Source: Brucella anthropi_A (GTDB lineage: Bacteria > Pseudomonadota > Alphaproteobacteria > Rhizobiales > Rhizobiaceae). Taken from it: a stretch of DNA of 64,000 nucleotides. The stretch is taken from assembly GCF_046630315.1 (NCBI RefSeq), contig NZ_LQBD01000015.1, positions 17,967 to 81,966 on the forward strand, in the 5' to 3' direction. The notes beneath the pieces were generated by a model, which searched no databases, was not told where the DNA came from, and saw nothing but the letters and a program-made list of their open reading frames with translations. The position numbers were made by a program, and so were the translations under genes. Shown here piece by piece: positions 8,586-17,328 of this stretch. Numbering within the stretch: position 1 is the stretch's first letter; the number at the start of each line of letters is the position of its first letter.

Positions 8586-9719
8586 TTAAGCGCCTGCAAC
8601 TGCCATTTGGTCGCGAATGACCTTGCGCAAGGCATCGATTGGCTTCAGCGCGCCGTTTTCCTCATAGTGCCAGAAGGTCCATCCATTGCAGGCATCGAAG
8701 CCCTGGACTTTTGCACCGATGCGATGGATCGAACCCGCTTCGCCATTGGCAGCCAACGTACCATCGGCGCGAACAATGGCAGCAAAACGGCGACGCTCAT
8801 CACAAAGCACCGTGCCGGGACGCAAAAGGCCAGCCTCAAGAACACTGGTGAATGCGACACGCGGTTCAGCCCGTTTGCCGGTCATGACCGTCAGTTCGGC
8901 CTTGCCCAGCGGTTCCACAGCGTCGATACGCGCCGTTGCCGCCTCGATATAGCTCTGTTCGCGCTCGATGCCGACGAAGTGGCGTCCGAGGCGCTTGGCA
9001 ACCGCGCCGGTCGTGCCGGAACCGAAGAACGGGTCGAGAATGACGTCGCCCGGCTTGCTGGATGCCATCATGATGCGGGCAAGCAGCGCTTCCGGCTTCT
9101 GGGTGGGGTGAACCTTGTCGCCGTTTTCGTCCTTCAGGCGTTCGGAACCGGTGCAGATGGGGAACAGCCAGTCCGAGCGCATCTGCACATCGTCATTGGC
9201 GGCCTTCATCGCTTCATAATTGAAGGTGTAGCCCTTGCCCTTCTGGTCTCGCGAGGCCCAGATCAGCGTTTCGTGCGCATTCTGGAAACGTCGGCCACGG
9301 AAATTCGGCATCGGGTTCGTCTTGCGCCAGATGATGTCGTTCAGCAGCCAGAAGCCGAGATCCTGCAACTGCGAGCCAACGCGGAAGATGTTGTGATAGG
9401 AGCCGATGACCCAGATGGTGCCGTTCGGCTTCAACACGCGGCGGCAGGCCATCAGCCAGGCCCGCGTGAAGGCATCATAGGCCTGAAAGCTCTCGAACTG
9501 GTCCCAGTGATCGTCCACCGCGCTGACCATGGACTGGTCGGGGCGGTGCAGGTCGCCGCCAAGCTGGAGATTGTAGGGAGGATCGGCAAAGATCACGTCC
9601 ACGGAATGATCCGGCAGGCGCTCCAGGGCGGACACGCAATCACCCTTGATGATGGAGTCAAGCCAGGCGGTACGCGGAGCCTCGATGGGCAACTCATGTG
9701 CAAGACGTACAAGAGACAT
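8586..9719 (-). CDS. ccrM: Cell-cycle regulated adenine-N6 DNA methyltransferase CcrM
   Basis: 377 aa beta-class methyltransferase: the catalytic DPPY (residues 46-49) precedes the SAM-binding FGSGTTG (232-238). The C-terminal extension of about 80 residues (VLCDERRRFAAIVRADGTL and GWTFWHYE) is typical of CcrM-type GANTC methyltransferases of Alphaproteobacteria, which methylate hemimethylated GANTC late in the cell cycle. The ATG at 9719 gives MSLVRLAHELP, matching the family start; a longer in-frame reading to 9797 adds residues without family support. It is divergent from the CLC gene. Control by the response regulator CtrA is known for the family. Confidence 0.95.
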   Translation of the reverse strand: MSLVRLAHELPIEAPRTAWLDSIIKGDCVSALERLPDHSVDVIFADPPYNLQLGGDLHRPDQSMVSAVDDHWDQFESFQAYDAFTRAWLMACRRVLKPNGTIWVIGSYHNIFRVGSQLQDLGFWLLNDIIWRKTNPMPNFRGRRFQNAHETLIWASRDQKGKGYTFNYEAMKAANDDVQMRSDWLFPICTGSERLKDENGDKVHPTQKPEALLARIMMASSKPGDVILDPFFGSGTTGAVAKRLGRHFVGIEREQSYIEAATARIDAVEPLGKAELTVMTGKRAEPRVAFTSVLEAGLLRPGTVLCDERRRFAAIVRADGTLAANGEAGSIHRIGAKVQGFDACNGWTFWHYEENGALKPIDALRKVIRDQMAVAGA

Positions 9720-10031
9720 GGGATACTCGATTACCTGTGGACGCAAAAAACTTGTCCTTATGGTTACCGGGTAGGGTAAATATGCAGTTAACGCCAAGTA
9801 GTTGAAATCGTAAATCTTTTCTTAAACGGCAGGGAAAGACCGCAGTTCCGGGCTTTTTGGTCGCTGCGGGCTTCTCAACATTTTGCCGCCTGTCATCTTA
9901 ACGCCGCGATCGCTGTGCAATGGTGGTTTTATCGTCTTGCCATCGATAAGGCTTGGTTATCCCTTTTTGCCTATAGTCGACCGTCAATTCCAGAGTTTGC
10001 GTAGCGGGCATGCGAGCCGCCCGCTGGTCCG
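9720..10031. promoter_or_regulatory. Divergent promoter region of ccrM and the CLC transporter, with a candidate CtrA half-site pair
   Basis: 312 bases without a gene between two divergent starts. TAAATCTTTTCTTAA at 9811-9825 is one base off the CtrA consensus TTAA-N7-TTAA and lies about 100 nt upstream of ccrM, where CtrA control is expected in this order. This is a weak motif match only; no -35/-10 pair stands out. Confidence 0.3.
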
Positions 10032-11834
10032 GTGTATTTTATGATGAATATCGCTGAGCTGCGACATAACCGGTATTTGCGGGTTCTCTTTGTACCCTTT
10101 CGCATGCGCGCACTGGTTCGCGGCAGTGAAATTGGCCTTGTCATTGCCGGCACCCTGATCGGCATCATTTCAGGACTGATGGTCGCCGCCATTGGCGGCA
10201 TTTCGCAATGGATGCACCAGGCGATATTCGCCCTCGAACCGGGCGAAAAACTGAGTTCGGCATCCTCGCTGCAATCGAGCGCCTATATCGCCCCGCTTGC
10301 GGGCGGCATCTTGATGGGGATCGTGATCTGGGTTCTCGCACGCTGGCGCAAACGCCCCATCGTCGACCCCATCGAAGCCAATGCGCTTCATGGCGGGCGC
10401 CTATCGCTCACGGACAGTTTCATTCTGGTCGGCCAGAACCTGATCTCCAACGGCTTCGGCGCGTCGGTCGGCCTGGAAGCCGCCTATACGCAGCTTGCGA
10501 GCGGTTTTGCCTCCCGCATCGGCCGGGCGCTCAAGCTTCGCCGCGCAGATTTGCGAACGCTGGTCGGCTGCGGTGCGGCTGCGGCCATCGCCAGCGCATT
10601 CAATGCGCCGCTGACAGGGGCTTTCTATGCCTTCGAACTCATCATCGGCGTCTATTCTATTGCCACGCTCGCGCCCGTCGTCGTGGCCGCGATCGTTGGC
10701 GCGCTGGTGACGCAGGCAATCGGCGGCACGCCCTTCGTCATCGATATCGGCCAGATCAACGACATCACCCCGCGCGATTACGTTCCCGCGCTCGTTCTCG
10801 GTTTCTTTTCGGCGGGCATTGCCATTCTCATCATGCGCGGCGTTACCTTTGTCGAAACGCTCGCCCGACGCAGCGTGGTTCCCAATGTCATGGCTCCGGC
10901 AATCGGCGGTGCGATTGTCGGCATGATCGCGTTCTTTTCGCCGCAGGTTCTGGCCTCCGGTCATGGCGCCCTGCATCTCGATCTCAATGCGCACATCACC
11001 ATACCGGTGCTCCTGCTCCTGATCTTCACCAAATCGCTCGCCTCGGCGGTTTCCATCGGCGCGGGCTTCCGCGGCGGCCTGTTCTTCGCATCGCTGTTTC
11101 TCGGCGCATTGACGGGCAAGCTTTTCGCCGCAGTGGCGGGAACCGTACTCCCTGCCGGTCTTGCCCTTTCGCCGGAAGTCTATGCCGTCATCGGCATGAG
11201 TTCGCTTGCCGTCGCGGTTGTCGGCGGGCCGATGACCATGACGTTCCTCGCGCTGGAACTGACCGGCGACTTTCCGATTTCCATGCTCGTGCTGGGTGCG
11301 GTGGTTTCATCGTCGCTGATGGTGCGCAAGACCTTCGGCTACTCCTTCGCAACGTGGCGCTTCCACCTGCGGGGCGAGGCCATCCGGTCCGCCCACGATA
11401 TCGGATGGATACGCAATCTGACCGTCAACCGGATGATGCGTCACGATGTGCGCACCGTGCCGATCGACACGGACATCGATACATTCCGCCACGATTTTCC
11501 GCTTGGATCAACGCAGCGCGTGATCGCGGTCGATGCCGAGGGGCGCTATGTCGGCATGATTCCGGTCCCGGAGGTTTATGCCGACAGCTTCGACACATCC
11601 GATGGCGAGCACAGCATCAGCGCGCTCCTCAAATATCAGGACGAGTTCCTGTTGCCGCAGATGAACGCCAAGGAAGCGGTTGCCCGTTTCGACCGGGCGG
11701 AAAGCGAAGCGCTGGCCGTCGTGAACAATGCGCAGGAGCGAAAGGTTCTGGGCCTTTTGAGCGAGGCGCACACACTTCGCCGCTACAGCGAGGAGCTGGA
11801 CCGGCGGCGGCGCGAAGTTTCCGGCGAGGTCTGA
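10032..11834 (+). CDS. CLC-family chloride channel/antiporter with C-terminal CBS domains
   Basis: 600 aa membrane transporter for chloride (channel or Cl-/H+ exchanger). It has about ten hydrophobic helices between residues 35 and 430. GASVGLEAAYTQ at about 144-155 occupies the place of the canonical GREGP selectivity motif and keeps the gating Glu. GAGFRGGLFFASLFLG corresponds to the GGxFxPxLxxG motif. The last 140 residues form a CBS pair (start near VNRMMRHDVRTVP). Start candidates are GTG 10032 or ATG 10041/10044; no ribosome-binding site clearly favours one. It stands alone on the plus strand. The altered filter leaves ion selectivity open. Confidence 0.9.
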   Translation: MYFMMNIAELRHNRYLRVLFVPFRMRALVRGSEIGLVIAGTLIGIISGLMVAAIGGISQWMHQAIFALEPGEKLSSASSLQSSAYIAPLAGGILMGIVIWVLARWRKRPIVDPIEANALHGGRLSLTDSFILVGQNLISNGFGASVGLEAAYTQLASGFASRIGRALKLRRADLRTLVGCGAAAAIASAFNAPLTGAFYAFELIIGVYSIATLAPVVVAAIVGALVTQAIGGTPFVIDIGQINDITPRDYVPALVLGFFSAGIAILIMRGVTFVETLARRSVVPNVMAPAIGGAIVGMIAFFSPQVLASGHGALHLDLNAHITIPVLLLLIFTKSLASAVSIGAGFRGGLFFASLFLGALTGKLFAAVAGTVLPAGLALSPEVYAVIGMSSLAVAVVGGPMTMTFLALELTGDFPISMLVLGAVVSSSLMVRKTFGYSFATWRFHLRGEAIRSAHDIGWIRNLTVNRMMRHDVRTVPIDTDIDTFRHDFPLGSTQRVIAVDAEGRYVGMIPVPEVYADSFDTSDGEHSISALLKYQDEFLLPQMNAKEAVARFDRAESEALAVVNNAQERKVLGLLSEAHTLRRYSEELDRRRREVSGEV

Positions 11835-11908
11835 GAGACTGAATCAAAAAGCGGCATGTGTGTGCGAAAATGGTGATTTTCGAGTACCGGAGCGCAATGT
11901 ACTTCCAA

Positions 11909-11951
11909 GCATAGTCCCGAAAAGTTGCAGACTTTTCGGATAAGACTATGC
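11909..11951. repeat. Nested palindrome, CCGAAAAGT family
   Basis: Outer arms GCATAGTC (11909-11916) and GACTATGC (11944-11951) enclose the perfect inner stem CCGAAAAGT / ACTTTTCGG (11917-11925, 11931-11939) with loop TGCAG. The same inner stem recurs at 43566-43588 in the opposite orientation. It lies in a 299-bp spacer between the CLC and HAD genes that otherwise shows nothing recognisable. Confidence 0.8.
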
Positions 11952-12133
11952 GCCTGAGAAAGCTACATGAGCACCGGAACGCAAAAAATTGCCATTTGCA
12001 GCCACACAGGACGACTTTTGGAACAGGCTCTGAATTCGGACAGCATCCGATTTGACGACCTCACTATAAAAGTGTAGCTCAACCCCGGTATTTCCGGCTG
12101 CTGCCGGTGCCCTCCCCTCCCAATAAAAAGGCT

Positions 12134-12826
12134 ATGATCATGGCGGCAGCGTCCCTCATCATTTTCGATTGCGACGGCGTTTTGGTGGATTCCGAAATCA
12201 TCGCGGCGGAAGTCGAATCCGCTCTTCTCACCGAAGCCGGTTATCAGATCGCCGCCGATGAAATGGCCGAGCGTTTTGCCGGCCTGACCTGGCAGGATAT
12301 TCTTCTGACGGTGGAACGCGAGGCCGGAATTCCGCTTTCAGCATCGCTTCTCGACAAATCCGAAAGGATTCTGGACGAGAGGCTCGCCAACGAGGTTCAG
12401 GCGGTTGAAGATATCGGGGATGTCGCATCGGCGCTGAAGCTGCAAAAATGCATCTGCTCCAACTCCACCGGCCATCGGTTGGAAACAATGCTGAAGCGCG
12501 TTGGGCTTTATGATCTGTTTGCGCCCAATATTTTTTCGGCAAAGGAAGTCGGCACGAAGAAGACCAAGCCCGCCCCCGACGTCTTCCTCTACGCCGCCAA
12601 GCATTTCGGGGTCGACCCGAAGAATGTCATCGTGATCGAGGATTCCGCGCATGGCATAGAGGGCGCGCGCGCCGCCGGCATGCGCGTGATCGGCTTTACC
12701 GGCGGCGCCCACACCTATCCCGGCCATGCCGACAAGCTGACCGATGCCGGTGCGGAGACGGTTATCCATCGCCACAAGGACCTGCCCAGCGTTATTGAAG
12801 CCCTGTCCATCTGGACCGATGCCTGA
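12134..12826 (+). CDS. HAD-superfamily phosphatase (beta-phosphoglucomutase/phosphoglycolate phosphatase-like)
   Basis: 230 aa HAD subfamily IA protein. Motif I IIFDCDGVLVDSE has both catalytic Asp residues, motif II is CSNSTGHRLE, the Lys is in KKTKPAPDVFLYAAK, and the acidic motif is VIEDSAHGIEGARAAGM. This pattern fits sugar-phosphate phosphatases or beta-PGM-like enzymes; the substrate is unknown. The ATG at 12134 follows AAAAAGG; the ATG at 12140 is an equally plausible start, and GTG 12107 would add unsupported residues. Confidence 0.88.
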   Translation: MIMAAASLIIFDCDGVLVDSEIIAAEVESALLTEAGYQIAADEMAERFAGLTWQDILLTVEREAGIPLSASLLDKSERILDERLANEVQAVEDIGDVASALKLQKCICSNSTGHRLETMLKRVGLYDLFAPNIFSAKEVGTKKTKPAPDVFLYAAKHFGVDPKNVIVIEDSAHGIEGARAAGMRVIGFTGGAHTYPGHADKLTDAGAETVIHRHKDLPSVIEALSIWTDA

Positions 12827-12852
12827 AGGAGATAATCCGACGCCTGGCCTTG

Positions 12853-13038
12853 TCAGGCGGCGGATTGCTTGTTGCGCCCCTTGGGCGGCGCGTTGAGAAT
12901 GGCCAGAAGCTCTTCGGCTTCGCTTTCCGAGAGGCCGATCAGCATACGGGTTCCCATGATGACGGGTTCGCCAGTGGACGTATCGAAGATCGCCCAAGTG
13001 TCCGTCGGTTCAAGAATGCGTTCGTATTTGTGTTGCAT
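12853..13038 (-). CDS. Small conserved-type hypothetical protein, 61 aa
   Basis: 61-codon frame starting MQHKYERILEPTDTWAIFD. It reads like a real compact protein (WAIFDTSTGEPVIMG, acidic SESEAEELLAIL helix, basic tail KGRNKQS) and fills the gap between two opposite genes with no competing frame. It has no membrane segment and no recognised domain. I do not assign a function. Confidence 0.6.
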   Translation of the reverse strand: MQHKYERILEPTDTWAIFDTSTGEPVIMGTRMLIGLSESEAEELLAILNAPPKGRNKQSAA

Positions 13039-13136
13039 GGGCCCACATTAGCGCAAAGCCGTTGCCATTCCTTTCACACTGACAATCGCATTTAATTCGA
13101 ATTTTATCGATCCGTATTTATCCACAAACCGGAAGC

Positions 13137-14753
13137 TCAGGCTCCCCGAGAGAGCGCTTTGGCGCGTTTCGGTCTGGTTTTCGGCACCGTGATTGCCACC
13201 AGAGCGATTGCGCCGTCCGCCGAAATCGGCTTGCCGTAAAACCAGCCCTGAGCGGTCATCGGCGTCTTCATCCTGCGGAAATAATCCGCCTGGGCTTCCG
13301 TCTCTATCCCCTCGACCACGATGCCCAGATTATGCTGGCGCGCCATCGATATGATCTGCGGCACAATCGACACCGTCTCGCCATCCACGGAGACGGTGCG
13401 CGTGAAAGCCTTGTCGATCTTGATGGCATCGATCTGCAATTCGCCAAGATAGGCAAGGCTGGAATAGCCGGTTCCAAAATCGTCGATGTAAATTCGATGC
13501 CCCTGCTCGCGAAGCTGGCGGATACCTTCCGACGCCCTGGAAACATCGACAGCCGTTCGCTCCGTCAATTCAAGCCCGATCTGGCGGGGATCGATGCCGG
13601 CCACAGCCAGTTTCGCCCGGATGTTCTTCAGAAACGCAGGCGCCTGGACATCGTTTGCAGTGATATTGATATTGATCTGGATATCGCGGTTGCGGCGCAG
13701 CAGATCACCCATTTCCTCCATGACGCGATCGATGACATAGGCCGTCACACGGCAGGCCATCCCCTTTTCTTCCGCCTTCGCGATGAACACATCGGGCGGA
13801 ACCAGATCGCCCGTTTGCAGCTGCCAGCGCAAGAGTGCCTCAAACCCCGTGATCTTCCCATCAGCAACATTGACCACCGGCTGGTAAACGACATCCAGCT
13901 GCCGCGCCTTCAAGGCCTTGCCGAGCATGGAAGCCAGCGGACGTTCGCGATTGTGATAGGCAAACCAGCCCAGACCGAGGCTCGCCCCGGCAAGGAGGCC
14001 AAGACCGATCGCGATAACGGACTTCCAGCGGGCGGAATTGCTGGAATTGTCCAGCTTCGCTTCGAGCGCGATGCAGACGCTCGTATTGTCGTCGCAACGA
14101 AACTCCCTGATGCCGCTGCTCAGCACATCATATTTCCGTCCGGGGTCATTGAAGTCGGGAACAGGCACATTGCCCGACGGATAGCCGTAAAGGCGTGCAA
14201 ATCGCTTCTGATCGGCATCGCGCATATAGATGGCAAAGCCGTATTGCTGCGTGTGGAGCAGATCGAATGCCGCCGAACTGAGAACAACATTGACCGTGTC
14301 CTTGCCAATCACGGAACCGTGGCTGCCCGGCGTAATCAGGGACCTGTCGCTGTAGACATAGGTGCCATCCTGCAAATGAATGTCGGCAGCCGAACGCCTC
14401 GGCTGTCCGGGAATATCGCCCATGAGCGTCGAACAGATCAGGCGATCACCGCGAAACCGGCCTATATCCTTGATATGATATGCGGAAAAGACCAGCTTGC
14501 GCAGATAGGTCATCTCTTCCGGGGAGCACATTTCATACGATGAATGATCGGCTGCCTCTATCGTTTCGCGGGCGGACACGACCACGCGGTTCGCATGGGC
14601 AAGCAGGGCGGCCATGTAGATATTCATGTGCCGCTCTTCATCCGCAATTCGAAGTCGATTGCCTATCCATTGTCCAAATGCTGCGCCCAAAAACAGCATG
14701 ACAAGCAAAACAAGTGGAACAGGCTTTAAAAATTTACTGCGATCAAATCGCAT
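13137..14753 (-). CDS. Membrane-anchored EAL-domain c-di-GMP phosphodiesterase with CSS-type sensor
   Basis: 538 aa. The N-terminal TM helix (about residues 12-32) is followed by a periplasmic domain with MCSPEE and LICSTL (CSS-motif sensor, around residues 75-110), which in characterised relatives responds to the redox state of its Cys pair. A second TM segment lies near 240. The EAL domain starts with GFEALLRWQ at about residue 302 and retains DDFGTGYSSLAYL and the later Glu in VEGIETEAQ, so hydrolysis of c-di-GMP to pGpG is expected. The start at 14753 gives MRFDRSKFL, a good membrane-protein start. It probably corresponds to the Brucella gene published as bpdB, but this rests on remembered gene order. 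Confidence 0.88.
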   Translation of the reverse strand: MRFDRSKFLKPVPLVLLVMLFLGAAFGQWIGNRLRIADEERHMNIYMAALLAHANRVVVSARETIEAADHSSYEMCSPEEMTYLRKLVFSAYHIKDIGRFRGDRLICSTLMGDIPGQPRRSAADIHLQDGTYVYSDRSLITPGSHGSVIGKDTVNVVLSSAAFDLLHTQQYGFAIYMRDADQKRFARLYGYPSGNVPVPDFNDPGRKYDVLSSGIREFRCDDNTSVCIALEAKLDNSSNSARWKSVIAIGLGLLAGASLGLGWFAYHNRERPLASMLGKALKARQLDVVYQPVVNVADGKITGFEALLRWQLQTGDLVPPDVFIAKAEEKGMACRVTAYVIDRVMEEMGDLLRRNRDIQININITANDVQAPAFLKNIRAKLAVAGIDPRQIGLELTERTAVDVSRASEGIRQLREQGHRIYIDDFGTGYSSLAYLGELQIDAIKIDKAFTRTVSVDGETVSIVPQIISMARQHNLGIVVEGIETEAQADYFRRMKTPMTAQGWFYGKPISADGAIALVAITVPKTRPKRAKALSRGA

Positions 14754-15019
14754 ATGGTCTTGTCCCTGAATATATCGCAGTCCGCTCGGGGATCTCTCGC
14801 AATCAACCATTGCCGCCATTCAATTGCGACGCGACGAAACCCGGCGATAAAAATCACACACAAATCAAATCGAATGCACAAATACTACTATGATTTTCAT
14901 TAATACCGCATTAAAATAAAAAACGAACTATATCATCATCCAATCATAAAATTAAAGACCCACAAAGAACCATATATACTAACGAATAGACTAAATTAAT
15001 ATATGTTTATACAGCCCCT
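14754..15019. other. AT-rich spacer upstream of the EAL gene
   Basis: Unusually AT-rich intergenic DNA, strongest at 14855-15005, between the EAL gene start and the lipoprotein terminator. There is no ORF and no clear repeat. It presumably carries the EAL gene promoter. Confidence 0.5.
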
Positions 15020-15055
15020 AAAAATGATGCGCAGAAAATATCCCTGCGCATCATT
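15020..15055 (-). terminator. Rho-independent terminator of the lipoprotein gene
   Basis: A perfect 12-bp stem AATGATGCGCAG / CTGCGCATCATT (15023-15034, 15044-15055) runs on the minus strand into a TTTTT tract. It lies 40 nt past the lipoprotein stop. Confidence 0.85.
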
Positions 15056-15095
15056 CTGAAAATCATTTCAAGAAGAAAAGCCTTTTGGCAGTTCT

Positions 15096-15686
15096 TTATT
15101 TCGTGTTGTATGGACCTTCATCGAAACCGACGAAAATCTGGATATTGTTCTTGTCCGTCATCGGCACCGTGATCGCCTTGTCATTGAAGACGAACTGGGT
15201 GGCGGTGTCCCCATTGGCGATCGTAACCGACTGCTTGTGCAATTTGGAATAGATCACCTGATCGCCCTGGCGGACAGCGACACGGACGGGCATGGTGATG
15301 GTGCCGCTCTTGTATTTCGGGCCGGGCACAACCTTGCCGGCAGCCGCAACATCGATCGTCATCGTACCGGCGCCATACTGGCAGGCGCGGGTCGTATCGG
15401 TCAGGGCGGCCTGATAGATCACGCGGGCCGGATCCTTATCGCCGCCCTTTTCGTAGGTGTTGAAAAAGGCCGTGCCGTCCCGCAGCGAAACGGATGGGCA
15501 GAAAGCGCGCAGCTCGGATTCCTTGACGCGCTGGTCGCCGGATGCGGCAGGCGTGGTCAGCGCGGCGCCTGCGGCTCCGTCCGCGGCCTTATCCGTGCCG
15601 CTGGTTGTGCAGCCTGCGAGGGCTGCGAGCAAAACCGTTGCAAAGACTGGAAACAACGATGAACGATTCTGTGGTGCTGTTTGCAT
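15096..15686 (-). CDS. Outer-membrane-type lipoprotein of unknown function
   Basis: 196 aa. The signal peptide ends in a lipobox LAGC with the lipidated Cys at residue 26, and Thr-Thr-Ser follow, compatible with outer-membrane sorting. The mature protein has an Ala/Gly linker and then a beta-rich domain with Cys63 and Cys102, which may pair. No catalytic motif is visible. It is monocistronic, divergent from thrC and followed by a strong terminator. The lipoprotein call is firm; the function is unknown. Confidence 0.85.
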   Translation of the reverse strand: MQTAPQNRSSLFPVFATVLLAALAGCTTSGTDKAADGAAGAALTTPAASGDQRVKESELRAFCPSVSLRDGTAFFNTYEKGGDKDPARVIYQAALTDTTRACQYGAGTMTIDVAAAGKVVPGPKYKSGTITMPVRVAVRQGDQVIYSKLHKQSVTIANGDTATQFVFNDKAITVPMTDKNNIQIFVGFDEGPYNTK

Positions 15687-15884
15687 AAACCGGGCTTCCC
15701 TGCACTGATCGACCTGTCTTCTACATCACGCATGCGTGTAGCGCGATGACGTTTTCCCGTTTTTTGCTCCGGAGAGCAACCCCCATCCATGTCGACATGC
15801 TTTAAAACCTTGCGGCTTTTTTAGGGAGGCTCTATTGGATTACGCGGCTCAAAACCGCACCGATCTGAAACGAAGGCCCAAGAA

Positions 15885-17276
15885 ATGAAATATGTAAGCA
15901 CGCGTGGGGAAGCGCCGGTCCTGGGGTTCAGCGATGCATTGCTCGCCGGTCTTGCCCGGGATGGCGGTCTTTATCTGCCGCAGGATTATCCCCAGTTTTC
16001 GCCGGAACAGATCCGCGAGCTGCGCGGAAAATCCTATGTGGATATTGCGCTGGCCGTGCTCACGCCTTTTGTCGACGGCGAAATTCCCCATTCGGATTTC
16101 CGCCGCATGGTGCATGAAGCCTATGGGACTTTCCGCCACGATGCGGTCTGCCCGCTGGTCCAGACGGGTGCAAATGAATTCGTCCTGGAGCTTTTTCATG
16201 GCCCGACGCTCGCCTTCAAGGACGTCGCCATGCAGCTTCTCGCCCGCATGATGGACCATGTTCTGGCACAGCGCGGCGAACGGGCAACGATCGTCGGTGC
16301 CACGTCCGGCGATACAGGCGGCGCGGCCATCGAAGCCTTCGGCGGGCGCGACAATACCGACATCTTCATCCTGTTCCCCAACGGGCGCGTGTCGCCGGTG
16401 CAGCAGCGCCAGATGACATCATCCGGCTTCTCCAATGTCCATGCCCTTTCCATCGAAGGCAATTTCGACGATTGCCAGAACCTTGTGAAAGGCATGTTCA
16501 ACGATCTTCCGTTCCGGGATGCGCTGTCGCTTTCGGGTGTGAACTCGATCAACTGGGCCCGCATCATGCCGCAGGTGGTCTATTACTTTACGGCGGCGCT
16601 GAGCCTCGGCGCACCGGACTGCGCCGTATCCTTCACAGTGCCGACGGGCAATTTCGGCGATATTTTCGCGGGCTATGTCGCCAAGCGCATGGGACTGCCC
16701 ATCGAACGGCTCATCATCGCCACCAACGACAATGACATTCTCTCGCGCACGCTGGACAGCGGCGCCTATGAAATGCGCGGCGTCGCGCAGACGACATCGC
16801 CATCGATGGATATCCAGATTTCCTCGAACTTCGAGCGCCTTCTGTTCGAAGCCCATGGACGCGACGCGGCCGCATTGCGCGGCCTGATGGAAAGCCTGAA
16901 GCAATCCGGCGGCTTCTCCATCTCCGAAAAGCCGCTTGCGGCGATCCGCGGCGAATTTTCTGCGGGCCGTTCCAATGTTGCAGAGACCGCGCAAACCATC
17001 AAATCCGTGCTGGAGGCCGACGGCTATCTGCTTGATCCGCACTCGGCAATCGGGGTGAAGGTCGCTCGCGAAAATGTGTCCGGGGCCGCGCCGATGGTTG
17101 TCCTTGCGACCGCCCATCCGGCCAAATTCCCCGATGCCGTAAAGGCTGCGAGCGGTGTCGAACCGCAGCTTCCGGCATGGCTTTCGGACTTGATGCAGCG
17201 AAAAGAAAGCTTCACAGTTCTTCACAACGACCTGAAAATCGTGGAAGAATACGTTCGCCGCCATTCGAGAGCTTAA
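15885..17276 (+). CDS. thrC: Threonine synthase
   Basis: 463 aa PLP enzyme converting O-phosphohomoserine to threonine. The N-terminus MKYVSTRGEAPVLGFSDAL is typical of the bacterial/yeast class. The PLP Lys is K112 in HGPTLAFKDVAMQ, and the phosphate-binding loop is GATSGDTGGAA. Length matches the family. It is followed after 52 nt by the M16 peptidase on the same strand, probably an operon. The partner homoserine kinase ThrB lies 8 kb away at 25097. Confidence 0.97.
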   Translation: MKYVSTRGEAPVLGFSDALLAGLARDGGLYLPQDYPQFSPEQIRELRGKSYVDIALAVLTPFVDGEIPHSDFRRMVHEAYGTFRHDAVCPLVQTGANEFVLELFHGPTLAFKDVAMQLLARMMDHVLAQRGERATIVGATSGDTGGAAIEAFGGRDNTDIFILFPNGRVSPVQQRQMTSSGFSNVHALSIEGNFDDCQNLVKGMFNDLPFRDALSLSGVNSINWARIMPQVVYYFTAALSLGAPDCAVSFTVPTGNFGDIFAGYVAKRMGLPIERLIIATNDNDILSRTLDSGAYEMRGVAQTTSPSMDIQISSNFERLLFEAHGRDAAALRGLMESLKQSGGFSISEKPLAAIRGEFSAGRSNVAETAQTIKSVLEADGYLLDPHSAIGVKVARENVSGAAPMVVLATAHPAKFPDAVKAASGVEPQLPAWLSDLMQRKESFTVLHNDLKIVEEYVRRHSRA

Positions 17277-17328
17277 AGACCGGCTCCGAGACGAGAACCA
17301 GAGCGGGAATGCAGGGAGCAATTTGCTT

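Noticed and set aside
13332..14543. 403-codon plus ORF antisense to the EAL gene
   Set aside because: The minus-strand EAL protein has intact domain motifs; the antisense frame is a GC-rich shadow.
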